Below, piece after piece: positions 48,077-56,897 of a DNA stretch of 64,000 nt. A program made the position numbers and the translations under genes. The stretch's first letter is position 1. Every line of letters starts with the position of its first letter. Below the pieces are notes generated by a model that had not been told where the DNA came from, did not search any database, and saw only the letters and a list, made by a program, of their open reading frames with translations. The DNA is from Pseudoxanthomonas suwonensis (GTDB lineage: Bacteria; Pseudomonadota; Gammaproteobacteria; Xanthomonadales; Xanthomonadaceae), in contig NZ_CP011144.1 of assembly GCF_000972865.1 (NCBI RefSeq), positions 2,862,772-2,926,771 on the forward strand, in the 5' to 3' direction.

Positions 48077-48730
48077 ATGCGGACGATGGGTCGGGGGACG
48101 GGCTGGCGATGGCTGGCCTGCTGGCTGCTGCTGGCAGGATCGCTGCTGGCGCCGGCGCTGGCCTGTGCCAGAGGTCCGGTTGGCGGCCCGGTGCTGGTGC
48201 TGGGCGACAGCCTCAGCGCCGAGCACAACATACCCGCAGGCTCGGGCTGGGTCAGCCTGCTCGAGCGCCGGATCGCGGCGCAGGTCGCTTCGCCGCCGCA
48301 GGTGGTCAACGCCAGCATCAGCGGCGAGACCACGGCCGGCGCGCTGGCGCGGCTGCCGGCGCTGCTGGAGAAGCACCGGCCTTCGGTACTGGTGATCGAG
48401 CTGGGCGGCAACGACGCGCTGCGCGGCCTGACCCCGGCGCAGTTGCGCGCCAACCTGGAGCGGATGATCGTGCTCGGCCGCGATGCGGGTGCGCGGGTGC
48501 TGCTGCTGGGCATCGACGTGCCGCCCAACTACGGTCCTGCCTACCGCGAGCGGCTGCGCCAGGCCTACGCCGAGCTGGCGCAGAAGCACGGGGCCGGCCT
48601 GGTGCCGTTCTTCCTGGAGGGCGTGGCGCTGCAGCCGGGCCTGATGCAGGGCGACGGCCTGCACCCGACCGCCAAGGCGCAACAGCGCCTGCTCGACAAC
48701 GTCTGGCCGGCGCTGCAGCCGTTGCTGTAG
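48077..48730 (+). CDS. tesA: Periplasmic multifunctional acyl-CoA thioesterase / lysophospholipase TesA
   Basis: The 217-residue SGNH hydrolase has a signal peptide (about 1-31, ending ALACA) and block I VLGDSLSAEHN with the catalytic serine. GETTAGAL (glycine block), ELGGNDALRG (asparagine block) and DGLHPTAKAQ (catalytic Asp/His) follow. The ATG at 48077 is favoured by GGGAGG seven bases upstream; ATGs at 48062 and 48086 are alternatives. It is divergent from ybbAP with little room for separate promoters. Confidence 0.92.
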   Translation: MRTMGRGTGWRWLACWLLLAGSLLAPALACARGPVGGPVLVLGDSLSAEHNIPAGSGWVSLLERRIAAQVASPPQVVNASISGETTAGALARLPALLEKHRPSVLVIELGGNDALRGLTPAQLRANLERMIVLGRDAGARVLLLGIDVPPNYGPAYRERLRQAYAELAQKHGAGLVPFFLEGVALQPGLMQGDGLHPTAKAQQRLLDNVWPALQPLL

Positions 48731-48886
48731 GTCAACCGCACCGCAACCGCAAAGTCAAAAGCGCCGGGCGTGGTCGGCTTCGTGCTGAGCCGTGGCAGGC
48801 AAAGCCAAAGCCGCCAGCCTCCTATTTTGGCGTGGCCGTGGCGACGGCCCGGACCTTCTCGCAACGGGTGAGGTTCGGGGGGGCGC
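48731..48886. other. Gene-free left flank of copy C
   Basis: No gene is seen. The sequence is the flank of the structured repeat that follows. Its GGCAAAGCCAAAGCCGCC and GGCGTGGCCGTGGCGACGG tracts are partly self-complementary. Confidence 0.5.
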
Positions 48887-48963
48887 GGTATTGCGGTCGT
48901 CTCGACGGCACATCCCTGTGCCGACTCGCCGACGTGGCCATCCCTGGCCACTGCCGCAATACC
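48887..48963. repeat. Structured cruciform repeat, copy C
   Basis: A 10-bp perfect stem GGTATTGCGG (48887-48896) / CCGCAATACC (48954-48963), loosely extendable outward, encloses two perfect hairpins. These are 48907-48922 (GGCACA, TCCC, TGTGCC) and 48934-48951 (GTGGCCA, TCCC, TGGCCAC). It is the reverse complement of copy B, including its flank GAAGACGTGGC. Base differences from copy B in the stem and hairpin are compensated. Confidence 0.82.
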
Positions 48964-49035
48964 CCCGGCCCGCCACGTCTTCGGCAGCTTTGGGCGCGTG
49001 GCTCCGTTCACAGGCAATGACCAGCGCACCGCTTT

Positions 49036-49129
49036 TGTAGGAGCGGGCATGACCGCGACCCGACGCCGTCGGCCCAGGCGACGCCCCCGTGATTCCGACG
49101 CCCGTGTCGCGGTCATGCCCGCTCCTACA
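49036..49129. repeat. REP unit with GCGGGCATGACCGC arms
   Basis: A single complete unit starts TGTAGGAGCG and ends CGCTCCTACA. Both arms are of the CGGGCATGACCGC class, the same arm that ends the half-unit at 1-51. Like that half-unit it lies next to a structured repeat (copy D here, copy A there). Confidence 0.88.
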
Positions 49130-49225
49130 AAAAGGCAGCGTCGTGCCGCAGGCGAAGGGGAGGGCCGGGGAGGGGTGCCGTTGCTGTTGCCCCCCAGATC
49201 GAAGCTACGACCTGAAAGCTCCCGA

Positions 49226-49337
49226 GGCCGCCGTGCCCAGGGGTCTGGCGCATCGCTCCGCTCCGGCGTGCTGCCTCCGAGTCGCGAACGCAGCACATCC
49301 CTGTGCTGCTTGCGCCAGACCCCTGGGCACGGCGGCC
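49226..49337. repeat. Structured cruciform repeat, copy D
   Basis: A perfect 27-bp stem (49226-49252 with 49311-49337) encloses an imperfect hairpin (about 49253-49289) and the conserved hairpin 49290-49309 (GCAGCACA, TCCC, TGTGCTGC). The inner part is the reverse complement of copy A. The surrounding 190 bp (about 49159-49350) is homologous to about 164-375. The rest of the gap up to 49567 holds low-complexity GCCGACGCC-type sequence and no gene. Confidence 0.85.
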
Positions 49338-49567
49338 CCATCCGAAGCCGACGCTTTTCGCTTCAGGCCGGCAGGAGCCAGTCCCCCCGAAGCCGACGCC
49401 CTTGCCTTTGGCCTCCGAAGCTCGCGCCTTTGCCTTTCTTCAGGCTCTGTTCCAATCGACGCGGTCAAGAAAGAGGCAACCACCCGGCCCTCCCAACCTA
49501 TAGCCTTCACACGCCATCCACCCCGCCTCGGGCAGGGTTCACAAAGCTGAAAACACGGAGCGGTCAC

Positions 49568-50287
49568 ATGCGTCAGGGCAAAGAGACCTCGGGGCTGGTG
49601 CTGGTCGTCGAGGACAATCGCAACATCTCCGAGATGATCGGCGAATACCTCGAGAGCCGCGGCTTCGAAGTGGACTACGCCGCCGATGGCCTGGACGGCT
49701 ACCGTCTGGCCGCCGAAAACAGCTACGACGCAGTCGTGCTGGACCTGATGCTGCCGCGCCTGGACGGGATCGAGGTCTGCCGGCGCCTGCGCAGCGACGC
49801 TCGCAAGTCCACCCCGGTGCTGATGCTCACTGCCCGCGACACCCTGGACGACAAACTCACCGGCCTGAGCCACGGCGCCGACGACTACCTGACCAAGCCG
49901 TTCGCGATCCAGGAGCTGGAAGCCCGGCTGCGCGCGCTGATCCGCCGCGAGCGTCGCCAGGTGGGCTCGGAGGTGCTGACCGTGGCCGATCTGGTGCTCG
50001 ACCCGGTGAGCATGCGCGTCACCCGCGGCGACGCCGAACTGCAGCTCTCGCCGATCGGGCTGAAGCTGCTGACCATCCTGATGCGCGAATCGCCGCGCGT
50101 GGTCAGCCGCCAGGAGATCGAGCGCGAGATCTGGGGCAACAGCCTGCCGGATTCGGACACCCTGCGCAGCCACCTCTACAACCTGCGCAAGGTGATCGAC
50201 AAGCCGTTCGACCGGCCGCTGCTGCACACCGTACAGAGTGCGGGCTACCGTGTGGCGGACATCGCCCAGCCGGTGGCGGCCAACTGA
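49568..50287 (+). CDS. OmpR/PhoB-family response regulator
   Basis: The 239-residue protein has a receiver domain: VVEDNRNISEMIGE, phospho-acceptor D59 in VVLDLMLPRLDG, and the lysine in DDYLTKPFA. A C-terminal winged helix follows (DTLRSHLYNLRKVIDKPF, HTVQSAGYRV). It is followed by its sensor kinase and a MacAB-type operon, which it may control. Length and context resemble the RaxR/PhoP group of xanthomonads, but I cannot assign an orthologue. The ATG at 49568 is the first after the repeat block. Confidence 0.92.
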   Translation: MRQGKETSGLVLVVEDNRNISEMIGEYLESRGFEVDYAADGLDGYRLAAENSYDAVVLDLMLPRLDGIEVCRRLRSDARKSTPVLMLTARDTLDDKLTGLSHGADDYLTKPFAIQELEARLRALIRRERRQVGSEVLTVADLVLDPVSMRVTRGDAELQLSPIGLKLLTILMRESPRVVSRQEIEREIWGNSLPDSDTLRSHLYNLRKVIDKPFDRPLLHTVQSAGYRVADIAQPVAAN

Positions 50288-50426
50288 GCCAGTGGTCCCG
50301 GTGGCTTGATGGAGGGGGTAGGGGTGTACCTGGGGTGATGCCGCGATGGCCGCAGCGCAGTGGAAAATCACGCCAGGTCGATCCCTCCCTGCCTACACTC
50401 GGCAGCCTCGCTCCACACGCCTTCCC

Positions 50427-51722
50427 ATGCCCCACGGCCTGCCCAGGAAAATCCGGATCGCCTTCATCGTGCAAATGGTGATGGCGAGCCTGGCGATCCT
50501 GGTCGCTTTTTACGTGGTCGCCATACTGTTCAAGTTCGGCTTCATCCAGGCCACGCTCCGCGACGAGGCCAGCCACTACTGGCAGCTGTACCAGGCCTCG
50601 CCCGCGCAGCCACCGCCCAACAACTTCGCCCTGCGCGGCTACCTGGTCGAGGCCGGCTACTCCAATCTTTCCCTGCCGGCGGGACTGAGGATGCTGGAAC
50701 CGGGCTTCCACGACCTGGCCGATGACGGCCAGCTGGTCTGGGTCGACCGGCGCGACGCCGGCACGCTCTACCTGGTCTACCTGCGCGAACAGGCCACCCG
50801 GGTCGCGCTCTGGTTCGCGGTGCTGCCGGCGATGCTGGCGCTGTTCGCGATCTACGGCGCGACCTGGCTGACCTACAAGGCCTCCAAGCGCATGGTCTCG
50901 CCGGTGGCCTGGCTGGCGCGCCTGGTCTCGCGCTGGGACCCGCGCCATCCCGACATCGGCGCGCTCGCGCCGGACCGGCTGCCGGCCGACATGGAGGGCG
51001 AGGCGCGGCAGCTGGCGCGCGCGCTGCACGTGCTCGGCGGGCGGGTCGAGGCGCAGCTCGAGCGCGAACGCAACTTCACCCGCGACGCCAGCCACGAGCT
51101 GCGCACGCCGCTGACCGTGATCCGCGTCGCCAGCGACATGGCGCTGGAGGAGCCGGAGCTGTCGCAGCGGATGGTCCGCAGCCTGCAGCGCATCCAGCGT
51201 TCCGGCCGCGACATGGAGGCGGTGATCGACGCCTTCCTGATCCTGGCGCGCGAATCGGACATCGAGCCGCAGAGCGACTGGTTCCAGGTCTGCGAGGTCG
51301 TCCTGGAGGAGGCCGACAGTGCCCGCACCCTGCTCGGCGACAAGCCGGTCGTGCTGGAAGTGCACTGCAACGCCAAGCCCCAGCTGTACGCGCCGCCGCG
51401 GGTGCTGCACGTGGTGATCGGCAACCTGCTGCGCAACGCCTGCAGCTACACCGACCGCGGTACGGTGGAGGTGACCGTGGATGCGGACAGCGTCACCGTG
51501 CGCGACACCGGCATCGGCATGGCTCCGGACGCCCTGGCCCGGGCGTTCGAGCCGTTCTACCGCGCCGCCCCGGAACGGCCGATGGGGACCGGCCTGGGCC
51601 TGTCGATCGTGCGGCGCCTGTGCGAGCGGTTCGGCTGGATGGTGGAGCTGGAAAGCACTTTGGATACCGGCACGGTCGCCCGGGTGCGCTTCGCGGCGCA
51701 GCCCGGCGGCGCCGCGAAGTAG
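50427..51722 (+). CDS. Sensor histidine kinase
   Basis: The 431-residue inner-membrane kinase has TM1 (about 12-35), a periplasmic sensor of about 90 residues, and TM2 (about 126-148). The HisKA phospho-acceptor is H223 in DASHELRTPL. The HATPase domain has GNLLRNACSYT (N box), VRDTGIGM (G1) and GTGLGLSIV (G2). It follows its response regulator by 139 bp. The ATG at 50427 was preferred over 50346 because the product then begins close to TM1. It is RaxH/PhoQ-like by context only. Confidence 0.9.
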   Translation: MPHGLPRKIRIAFIVQMVMASLAILVAFYVVAILFKFGFIQATLRDEASHYWQLYQASPAQPPPNNFALRGYLVEAGYSNLSLPAGLRMLEPGFHDLADDGQLVWVDRRDAGTLYLVYLREQATRVALWFAVLPAMLALFAIYGATWLTYKASKRMVSPVAWLARLVSRWDPRHPDIGALAPDRLPADMEGEARQLARALHVLGGRVEAQLERERNFTRDASHELRTPLTVIRVASDMALEEPELSQRMVRSLQRIQRSGRDMEAVIDAFLILARESDIEPQSDWFQVCEVVLEEADSARTLLGDKPVVLEVHCNAKPQLYAPPRVLHVVIGNLLRNACSYTDRGTVEVTVDADSVTVRDTGIGMAPDALARAFEPFYRAAPERPMGTGLGLSIVRRLCERFGWMVELESTLDTGTVARVRFAAQPGGAAK

Positions 51723-51788
51723 CGCGCGCCGCGTCAACCCGGCGCCCGCCTGCGCGTTAGAGTGTGCGCCCCCCTCAAGAATGCGCGC

Positions 51789-53342
51789 ATGAGCCGATCC
51801 TCCCGTCCGCAGGCCAACCGTTCCCGCTCCCTGCTGTTCCGCGCCGGGACCGCCATCGCCGTACTGATCCTGCTGGGCGCCGGAATCTGGTTCTGGCGGC
51901 AGCACCAGGCCGCCGGCGCCGAGGGTGCCTTCCGCACCGCGCCGGTCGAACGCGGCAACATCCGGGTGTCGATCTCCTCGACCGGCACGCTCAGCGCGAC
52001 CTCCACCGTCATCGTCGGCAGCCAGATCTCCGGCCAGGTGACCGAGGTGCTGGCCGACTTCAACGACCGGGTGAGCAAGGACCAGGTGCTGGCGCGGATC
52101 GACCCGAAGACCTACGAGGCCCAGATCGAGCAGGGCAACGCCCAGGTCGCCAGCGCGCGTGCCAGCCTCGAGCAGGCGCTGGCGACCCAGCGCAACGCCG
52201 AGCTGGATTACCGGCGCAAGTCCGAGCTGGTGCAACGCCAGCTGGTCGCGCGCAGCGACGTCGACCTGGCGCGGGCCGCGCTCGACCAGGCCAACGCCCA
52301 GGTCGCCTCCGCCCGCGCCCAGATCGGGCAGCAGACCGCCTCCACCCAGGCCACCCGGGTCAACCTCGAGCGCACCGTGATCCGCTCGCCGGTCGACGGC
52401 GTGGTCCTGACCCGCAGCATCGAGCCGGGCCAGACCGTGGCCGCCAGCCTGCAGGCGCCGGAACTGTTCACCATCGCCGAGGACCTGGCGCAGATGAAGA
52501 TCGAGCTGGCGGTGGACGAGGCAGACATCGGCCAGGTCCAGCCCGGGCAGGGCGTGGCCTTCACCGTCGACGCCTTCCCCGATCGCCAGTTCCGCGGCCA
52601 GGTGCAGCAGGTGCGGCTGGCGGCGACCACCAGCAACAACGTGGTGACCTATCCGGTGGTGGTGGCGGTGGACAACAGCGACGGCACCCTGCTGCCGGGC
52701 CTGACCGTCAACGCCGAGATCGAGGTCAGCCGCCGCGACGACGTGCTGAAGGTGTCCAACGCGGCGCTGCGCTTCAAGCCGGCCGACCAGGCCGCGGCGG
52801 GCCCGGCGGCGATGGCCGGCGGCATGCGCGGTGGCGCGGGCATGCTCGACGACCTCGCCGGGTTCGTGGCCACCCTGGAACTCACGCCGGCCCAGCGGGC
52901 GGCGTTCGACAGCGACGCCGCCACCGCGCGTGCGCGCCAGGAGGAGATGCGCAAGGCGATGGAAGCGGCGATCCAGAACGCGCAGCGGTCTGGCGCGACG
53001 GGCGCGTCCGGTGGCGGCATGCCGCCCGGCATGGTCGTCATGCGCGGCGGGCCGGCGCAGGGCGCGGCCAGCGGCCAGATGCGCCAGCGCACCCTCGAGC
53101 GCTTCCAGCAGAACTTCGCCGGCTTCCTCGGCACGCTCGACGAATCGCAGCGGCAGGCGTTCGAGCGCGAGATCGCGGCCCTGGCCGGCGCGCGCCGGGT
53201 GATGGTCCACCGGCTGGAAAACGGCAAGGCGGTGCCGGTGCAGGTGCGGGTCGGCGTCAGCGACGGCAGCAGCACCGAGATTTCCGGCGGGGTGAAGGAA
53301 GGCGACCTGCTGGTCACCGGCGAGCGGGCGGCCACGCGATGA
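51789..53342 (+). CDS. MacA-like periplasmic adaptor with a helical insertion
   Basis: This membrane-fusion protein of a MacAB-type exporter is 517 residues, longer than the usual 370-400. It has an N-terminal anchor (about 17-36) and a lipoyl/barrel-sandwich domain (RGNIRVSISSTGTL; RSPVDGVVLTRSIEPGQTV). The coiled-coil hairpin spans about 105-195, and a beta-barrel follows. An insertion at about 334-470, rich in Gly/Met and amphipathic helices, carries two LTxxQ-like motifs, LTPAQ at 365 and LDESQ at 450. The membrane-proximal end resumes with VPVQVRVGV. The stop overlaps the ATPase start (ATGA). Confidence 0.87.
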   Translation: MSRSSRPQANRSRSLLFRAGTAIAVLILLGAGIWFWRQHQAAGAEGAFRTAPVERGNIRVSISSTGTLSATSTVIVGSQISGQVTEVLADFNDRVSKDQVLARIDPKTYEAQIEQGNAQVASARASLEQALATQRNAELDYRRKSELVQRQLVARSDVDLARAALDQANAQVASARAQIGQQTASTQATRVNLERTVIRSPVDGVVLTRSIEPGQTVAASLQAPELFTIAEDLAQMKIELAVDEADIGQVQPGQGVAFTVDAFPDRQFRGQVQQVRLAATTSNNVVTYPVVVAVDNSDGTLLPGLTVNAEIEVSRRDDVLKVSNAALRFKPADQAAAGPAAMAGGMRGGAGMLDDLAGFVATLELTPAQRAAFDSDAATARARQEEMRKAMEAAIQNAQRSGATGASGGGMPPGMVVMRGGPAQGAASGQMRQRTLERFQQNFAGFLGTLDESQRQAFEREIAALAGARRVMVHRLENGKAVPVQVRVGVSDGSSTEISGGVKEGDLLVTGERAATR

Positions 53343-54058
53343 TCCCCGGCGCCGAAGCCGTCACCCCGGTCATCCACACCATCGGCCTGGGCAAGGTCTA
53401 TTCGCCCGGAAGCGAGGCCGAGGTGGTGGCGCTGAGGAACGTCGACCTGAGCGTGGCCGCCGGCGAGTTCATCGCGATCATGGGCCCGTCCGGTTCGGGC
53501 AAGTCGACCCTGATGAACCTGATCGGCTGCCTGGACACGCCCAGCGCCGGCCGCTACCTGTGCGACGGCGTGGACGTGTCGACGTTGGACGCCGAGGAAC
53601 TGGCGGCGCTGCGCCGCGACAAGATCGGCTTCGTGTTCCAGGGCTTCCACCTGCTGCCGCGGATGAGCGCGCTGGACAACGTGGCCATGCCGCTGGGCTA
53701 TGCCCGGGTGCCGCCGGCCGAGCGGCGCGAGCGGGCGCGCGCGGCGCTGGAGGCGGTGGGCCTGGGCGCACGCGTGGACCATCGGCCGAACGAACTGTCC
53801 GGCGGCCAGCAGCAGCGGGTGGCGATCGCGCGCGCGCTGATCAACCATCCGTCGATCCTGCTGGCCGACGAGCCCACCGGCGCGCTGGACAGCCGCACCG
53901 GCGAGGAGATCCTGGCCCTGTTCAAGCGCCTGCGCGACGATGGCCACACCGTGGTGCTGATCACCCACGACGCCCATGTCGCCGCCCACGCCGACCGCAT
54001 CTGCGAGATGAGCGACGGCGAACTGCACGAAGCCGCACGCGGGGAGGTGGCCACATGA
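53339..54058 (+). CDS. MacB-type ABC exporter, ATPase subunit
   Basis: The 239-residue ATPase has Walker A GPSGSGKSTLMNLIG, Q-loop FVFQGFHLLP, signature LSGGQQQRVAIARAL, Walker B ILLADEPTGALD and switch ITHD. In this operon the MacB nucleotide-binding and permease parts are separate genes, each overlapping the next by 4 bases. Confidence 0.92.
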   Translation: MIPGAEAVTPVIHTIGLGKVYSPGSEAEVVALRNVDLSVAAGEFIAIMGPSGSGKSTLMNLIGCLDTPSAGRYLCDGVDVSTLDAEELAALRRDKIGFVFQGFHLLPRMSALDNVAMPLGYARVPPAERRERARAALEAVGLGARVDHRPNELSGGQQQRVAIARALINHPSILLADEPTGALDSRTGEEILALFKRLRDDGHTVVLITHDAHVAAHADRICEMSDGELHEAARGEVAT

Positions 54059-55287
54059 GTTTCCTGGACGTCCTGCGCACCGCGATCTTCGCCCTGCGCG
54101 GCAACTGGATGCGCAGCGCGCTGACCTCGCTCGGCGTGATCATCGGCATCGCGGCCGTGATCGTCATGGTCTCGGTGGGGCAGGGCACCCAGGCCGAGAT
54201 CGACCGGCAGCTGGCCGGGCTGGGCGCGCAGAAGCTGGACATCGGCCCGCAGGCGCAGCGCAGCATGGGCGGCGTGCGGATGAGCGCGAGCAGCTTCTTC
54301 ACCCTGACCGAGGGCGACGCGGCGGCGATCCGCGAGGACATCCCCGAGGTCCAGTACGTATCCGGCTCGCTGCGCGGCAGCAACCAGATCGTCTATGCCG
54401 AGACCAACTGGTCGACCAGCTGGCAGGGCATCCAGCCGGATTTCCTGCAGATCAACGGCTGGCAGATCGCCAACGGCGCTGCGTTCGAAGCGCAGCATTT
54501 CAACGGCGAGAAGGTCGCGATCATCGGCGAGACGGTGCGCCGCGAACTGTTCGGCAGCGGCACCGGGATCGGCGAGACCGTGCGCATCGGCCGCACCAAC
54601 TTCACCGTGGTCGGCACCCTGGCGCCGAAGGGCATGAGCGGCTTCGGCCGCGACCAGGACGACGTGGTGATGGTGCCGCTGGACACCGCGCGGCGCCGGC
54701 TGATGGGCGCGATGGGCCTGCCCCCGGGCGCGGTGATGGACATCTCGCTGGCGGTGGCCGACGCGCGCGACCTGTCCTACGTGCAGGGCGAAGTCGAGTC
54801 GCTGCTGCGCCAGCGCCACCGGATCGAGCCGGGCAACGCCGACGACTTCCAGGTCCGCAACGTCTCCCAGCTGGTGGCCACCCGCACCCAGACCACCCGG
54901 CAGATGTCCTGGCTGCTGGGCGCGGTGGCGACGATCTCGCTGATCGTCGGCGGCATCGGCATCATGAACATCATGCTGGTCTCGGTGACCGAGCGGATCC
55001 GCGAGATCGGCCTGCGCCTGGCGGTGGGCGCCGGGCCGACGGACGTGCGCCGGCAGTTCCTGGCCGAGGCGATGCTGCTGTCGCTGGGCGGTGGCGTGCT
55101 GGGGATCGTGTTCGGCGTCGCCGGCGCGCTGCTGGTCGGCCAGTACAACACCGAGCTGCCGATCCAGCTCAACGGCCGGGTCATCACCCTGGCGGCCGCG
55201 TTCTCGGTGGCCACCGGCCTGTTCTTCGGCTACTACCCGGCACGCAAGGCCTCGCAGCTGGATCCGATCGAGGCGTTGCGGCAGTAG
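54055..55287 (+). CDS. MacB-type ABC exporter, permease subunit
   Basis: The 410-residue permease has the MacB layout: TM1 (about 20-42, SALTSLGVIIGIAAVIV), a large periplasmic domain, and three C-terminal helices. Signatures are GGIGIMNIMLVSVTERIREIG and GLFFGYYPARKASQLDPIEAL. With the adaptor and ATPase it should form a tripartite exporter with a TolC-type protein encoded elsewhere. The substrate is unknown; peptides or lipids are typical for the family. A CATAAT box inside a GGCGGGC/GCCCGCC inverted repeat lies just downstream. Confidence 0.92.
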   Translation: MSFLDVLRTAIFALRGNWMRSALTSLGVIIGIAAVIVMVSVGQGTQAEIDRQLAGLGAQKLDIGPQAQRSMGGVRMSASSFFTLTEGDAAAIREDIPEVQYVSGSLRGSNQIVYAETNWSTSWQGIQPDFLQINGWQIANGAAFEAQHFNGEKVAIIGETVRRELFGSGTGIGETVRIGRTNFTVVGTLAPKGMSGFGRDQDDVVMVPLDTARRRLMGAMGLPPGAVMDISLAVADARDLSYVQGEVESLLRQRHRIEPGNADDFQVRNVSQLVATRTQTTRQMSWLLGAVATISLIVGGIGIMNIMLVSVTERIREIGLRLAVGAGPTDVRRQFLAEAMLLSLGGGVLGIVFGVAGALLVGQYNTELPIQLNGRVITLAAAFSVATGLFFGYYPARKASQLDPIEALRQ

Positions 55288-55334
55288 CCGGTGGCGGGCT
55301 GACATAATGCCCGCCGGTTCCAGCCGGAGCATGC

Positions 55335-56897
55335 ATGCATCCGAGGTCGATCGAGGCGTGGCGTCGCGCCGAAGCGGCCGCGAGGAGCGGCGCGGAGGCC
55401 GCCCGCGCCGCCTACGAAGGAGTGCTGGACCAGCCCGAGCTGGTGGTGCCGGCGCGCCTGCGCCTGACCGACCTGGAACTCGAATGCGGTGCGGTACGCG
55501 CCGCCACGGCGCAGGCGCTTGCCGGCTTCCGCGTGCCCGAGTCCGACCCGATGCTGCTGCTCGAGCTGGCGCGAAGGCTGTTCGGCCTCGGCGAGGTCGC
55601 AGCCGGCCTGCAATGCCTGCGCTCGCCGGCGATCGCCGCCGCGACCGCTCCGGGCGTGCATGCCGACGCGGGCAGGATGCTGTGCGAGCTGTCCTTCTAC
55701 GACCTGGCCCGGGAGCGGCTGGAGCAGGCCCAGCGCCTGGGGCTGCGCACGCCGCGGCTTGCCTATCTGGGCGGAATGGCGCGGATGTATTGCGGCGCGA
55801 TCGATGCCGCCGAGGACGCGTTCGAGGCGTGCCTGCACCTGGATCCCGACTTCATGCCCGCGGCGCGCCTGCTGTCCACACTTCGGCGGCAGACCCCGGA
55901 ACACAACCATGTCGACCGCCTGCGCGCCGCGCAGCGGCGCCTGGGCGATGCGCATGCCTTCGCGCCGCTGGTGCACTACGCGCTGTTCAAGGAGCTGGAC
56001 GACCTCGGCGACGCCGAGGCCGCCTGGGTGCACCTGGCGCGCGGCATGGCGACGCGCCGGGCGCAGATCGGCCACGGCGAGGACGCCGAGCGGGCACTGT
56101 TCGCCGCGCTGCGGCGGTGGCGTGGCGCGGCCGCGGCGGAGGCCGTCGGCGAGGCCGCCGGTCCCGTGCCGATATTCGTGGTCGGCATGCCGCGTTCGGG
56201 CACGACCCTGCTCGAACGCCTGCTGGCAGCGCATCCGCAGGTGGCCGACGCCGGCGAGCTGCGCGACTTCGTCTGCCAGCTGCGCTGGTGTTGCGACCGG
56301 GCGGGTGGCCCGCACCCGGACGCCGGGTTGATGGCGGCCTCGGAAGGCATCGATCCCGCGCTGCTGGGGCGCCGCTACATGGAGCATGCCGCATGGCGCG
56401 CCGATGGCCGCGCCTGTTTCATCGACAAGCTGCCTTCGAATTTCCTGGTCACCGGGCCGATCGCGGCCGCGCTCCCGCAGGCGCGCATCATCCACATGGT
56501 CCGCGACCCGATGGACAGCTGTTTCTCCAATCTCAAGGCCCTGTTTGCCGACGCCTACCCGCACAGTTACTCGCAGGAGGAAATGGCCCGCCACTACCTG
56601 CGATACCGCGGCCTGATGGCGCACTGGGAGCGGGCGTTCCCTGGCCGGATACTCGAAGTGCGCTACGAGGCGCTGGTCGCCGATCCGGAGGCGGAGGCCA
56701 GGCGGGTGCTCGGATTCTGCGGCCTGCAGTGGACGCCCGAGGTACTGGGTGACCGGGCGCGCAAGGGCATGGTCGGCACCGCCAGCACCGTGCAGGTGCG
56801 CGAGCCGATCCACGGGCGGTATCTGGGACAGTGGCGGCGCTACGCCCGCCACCTCGTGCCGCTGCAGGAGGCACTTGCCCGTGATATTCCTGAATAG
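55335..56897 (+). CDS. TPR-containing sulfotransferase 1
   Basis: The 520-residue protein has an N-terminal TPR-like helical region (about 1-270) and a PAPS-dependent sulfotransferase domain. The 5'-phosphosulfate loop is VVGMPRSGTTLLERLL (about 282-297), and the 3'-phosphate motif is HMVRDPMDSCFSN with R390. This architecture is frequent in Xanthomonadaceae and related to tyrosylprotein sulfotransferases. The acceptor is unknown. It lies 47 bp after the exporter operon and upstream of a TonB-dependent receptor, and may work on an exported peptide. The ATG at 55335 follows GGAG. Confidence 0.88.
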   Translation: MHPRSIEAWRRAEAAARSGAEAARAAYEGVLDQPELVVPARLRLTDLELECGAVRAATAQALAGFRVPESDPMLLLELARRLFGLGEVAAGLQCLRSPAIAAATAPGVHADAGRMLCELSFYDLARERLEQAQRLGLRTPRLAYLGGMARMYCGAIDAAEDAFEACLHLDPDFMPAARLLSTLRRQTPEHNHVDRLRAAQRRLGDAHAFAPLVHYALFKELDDLGDAEAAWVHLARGMATRRAQIGHGEDAERALFAALRRWRGAAAAEAVGEAAGPVPIFVVGMPRSGTTLLERLLAAHPQVADAGELRDFVCQLRWCCDRAGGPHPDAGLMAASEGIDPALLGRRYMEHAAWRADGRACFIDKLPSNFLVTGPIAAALPQARIIHMVRDPMDSCFSNLKALFADAYPHSYSQEEMARHYLRYRGLMAHWERAFPGRILEVRYEALVADPEAEARRVLGFCGLQWTPEVLGDRARKGMVGTASTVQVREPIHGRYLGQWRRYARHLVPLQEALARDIPE

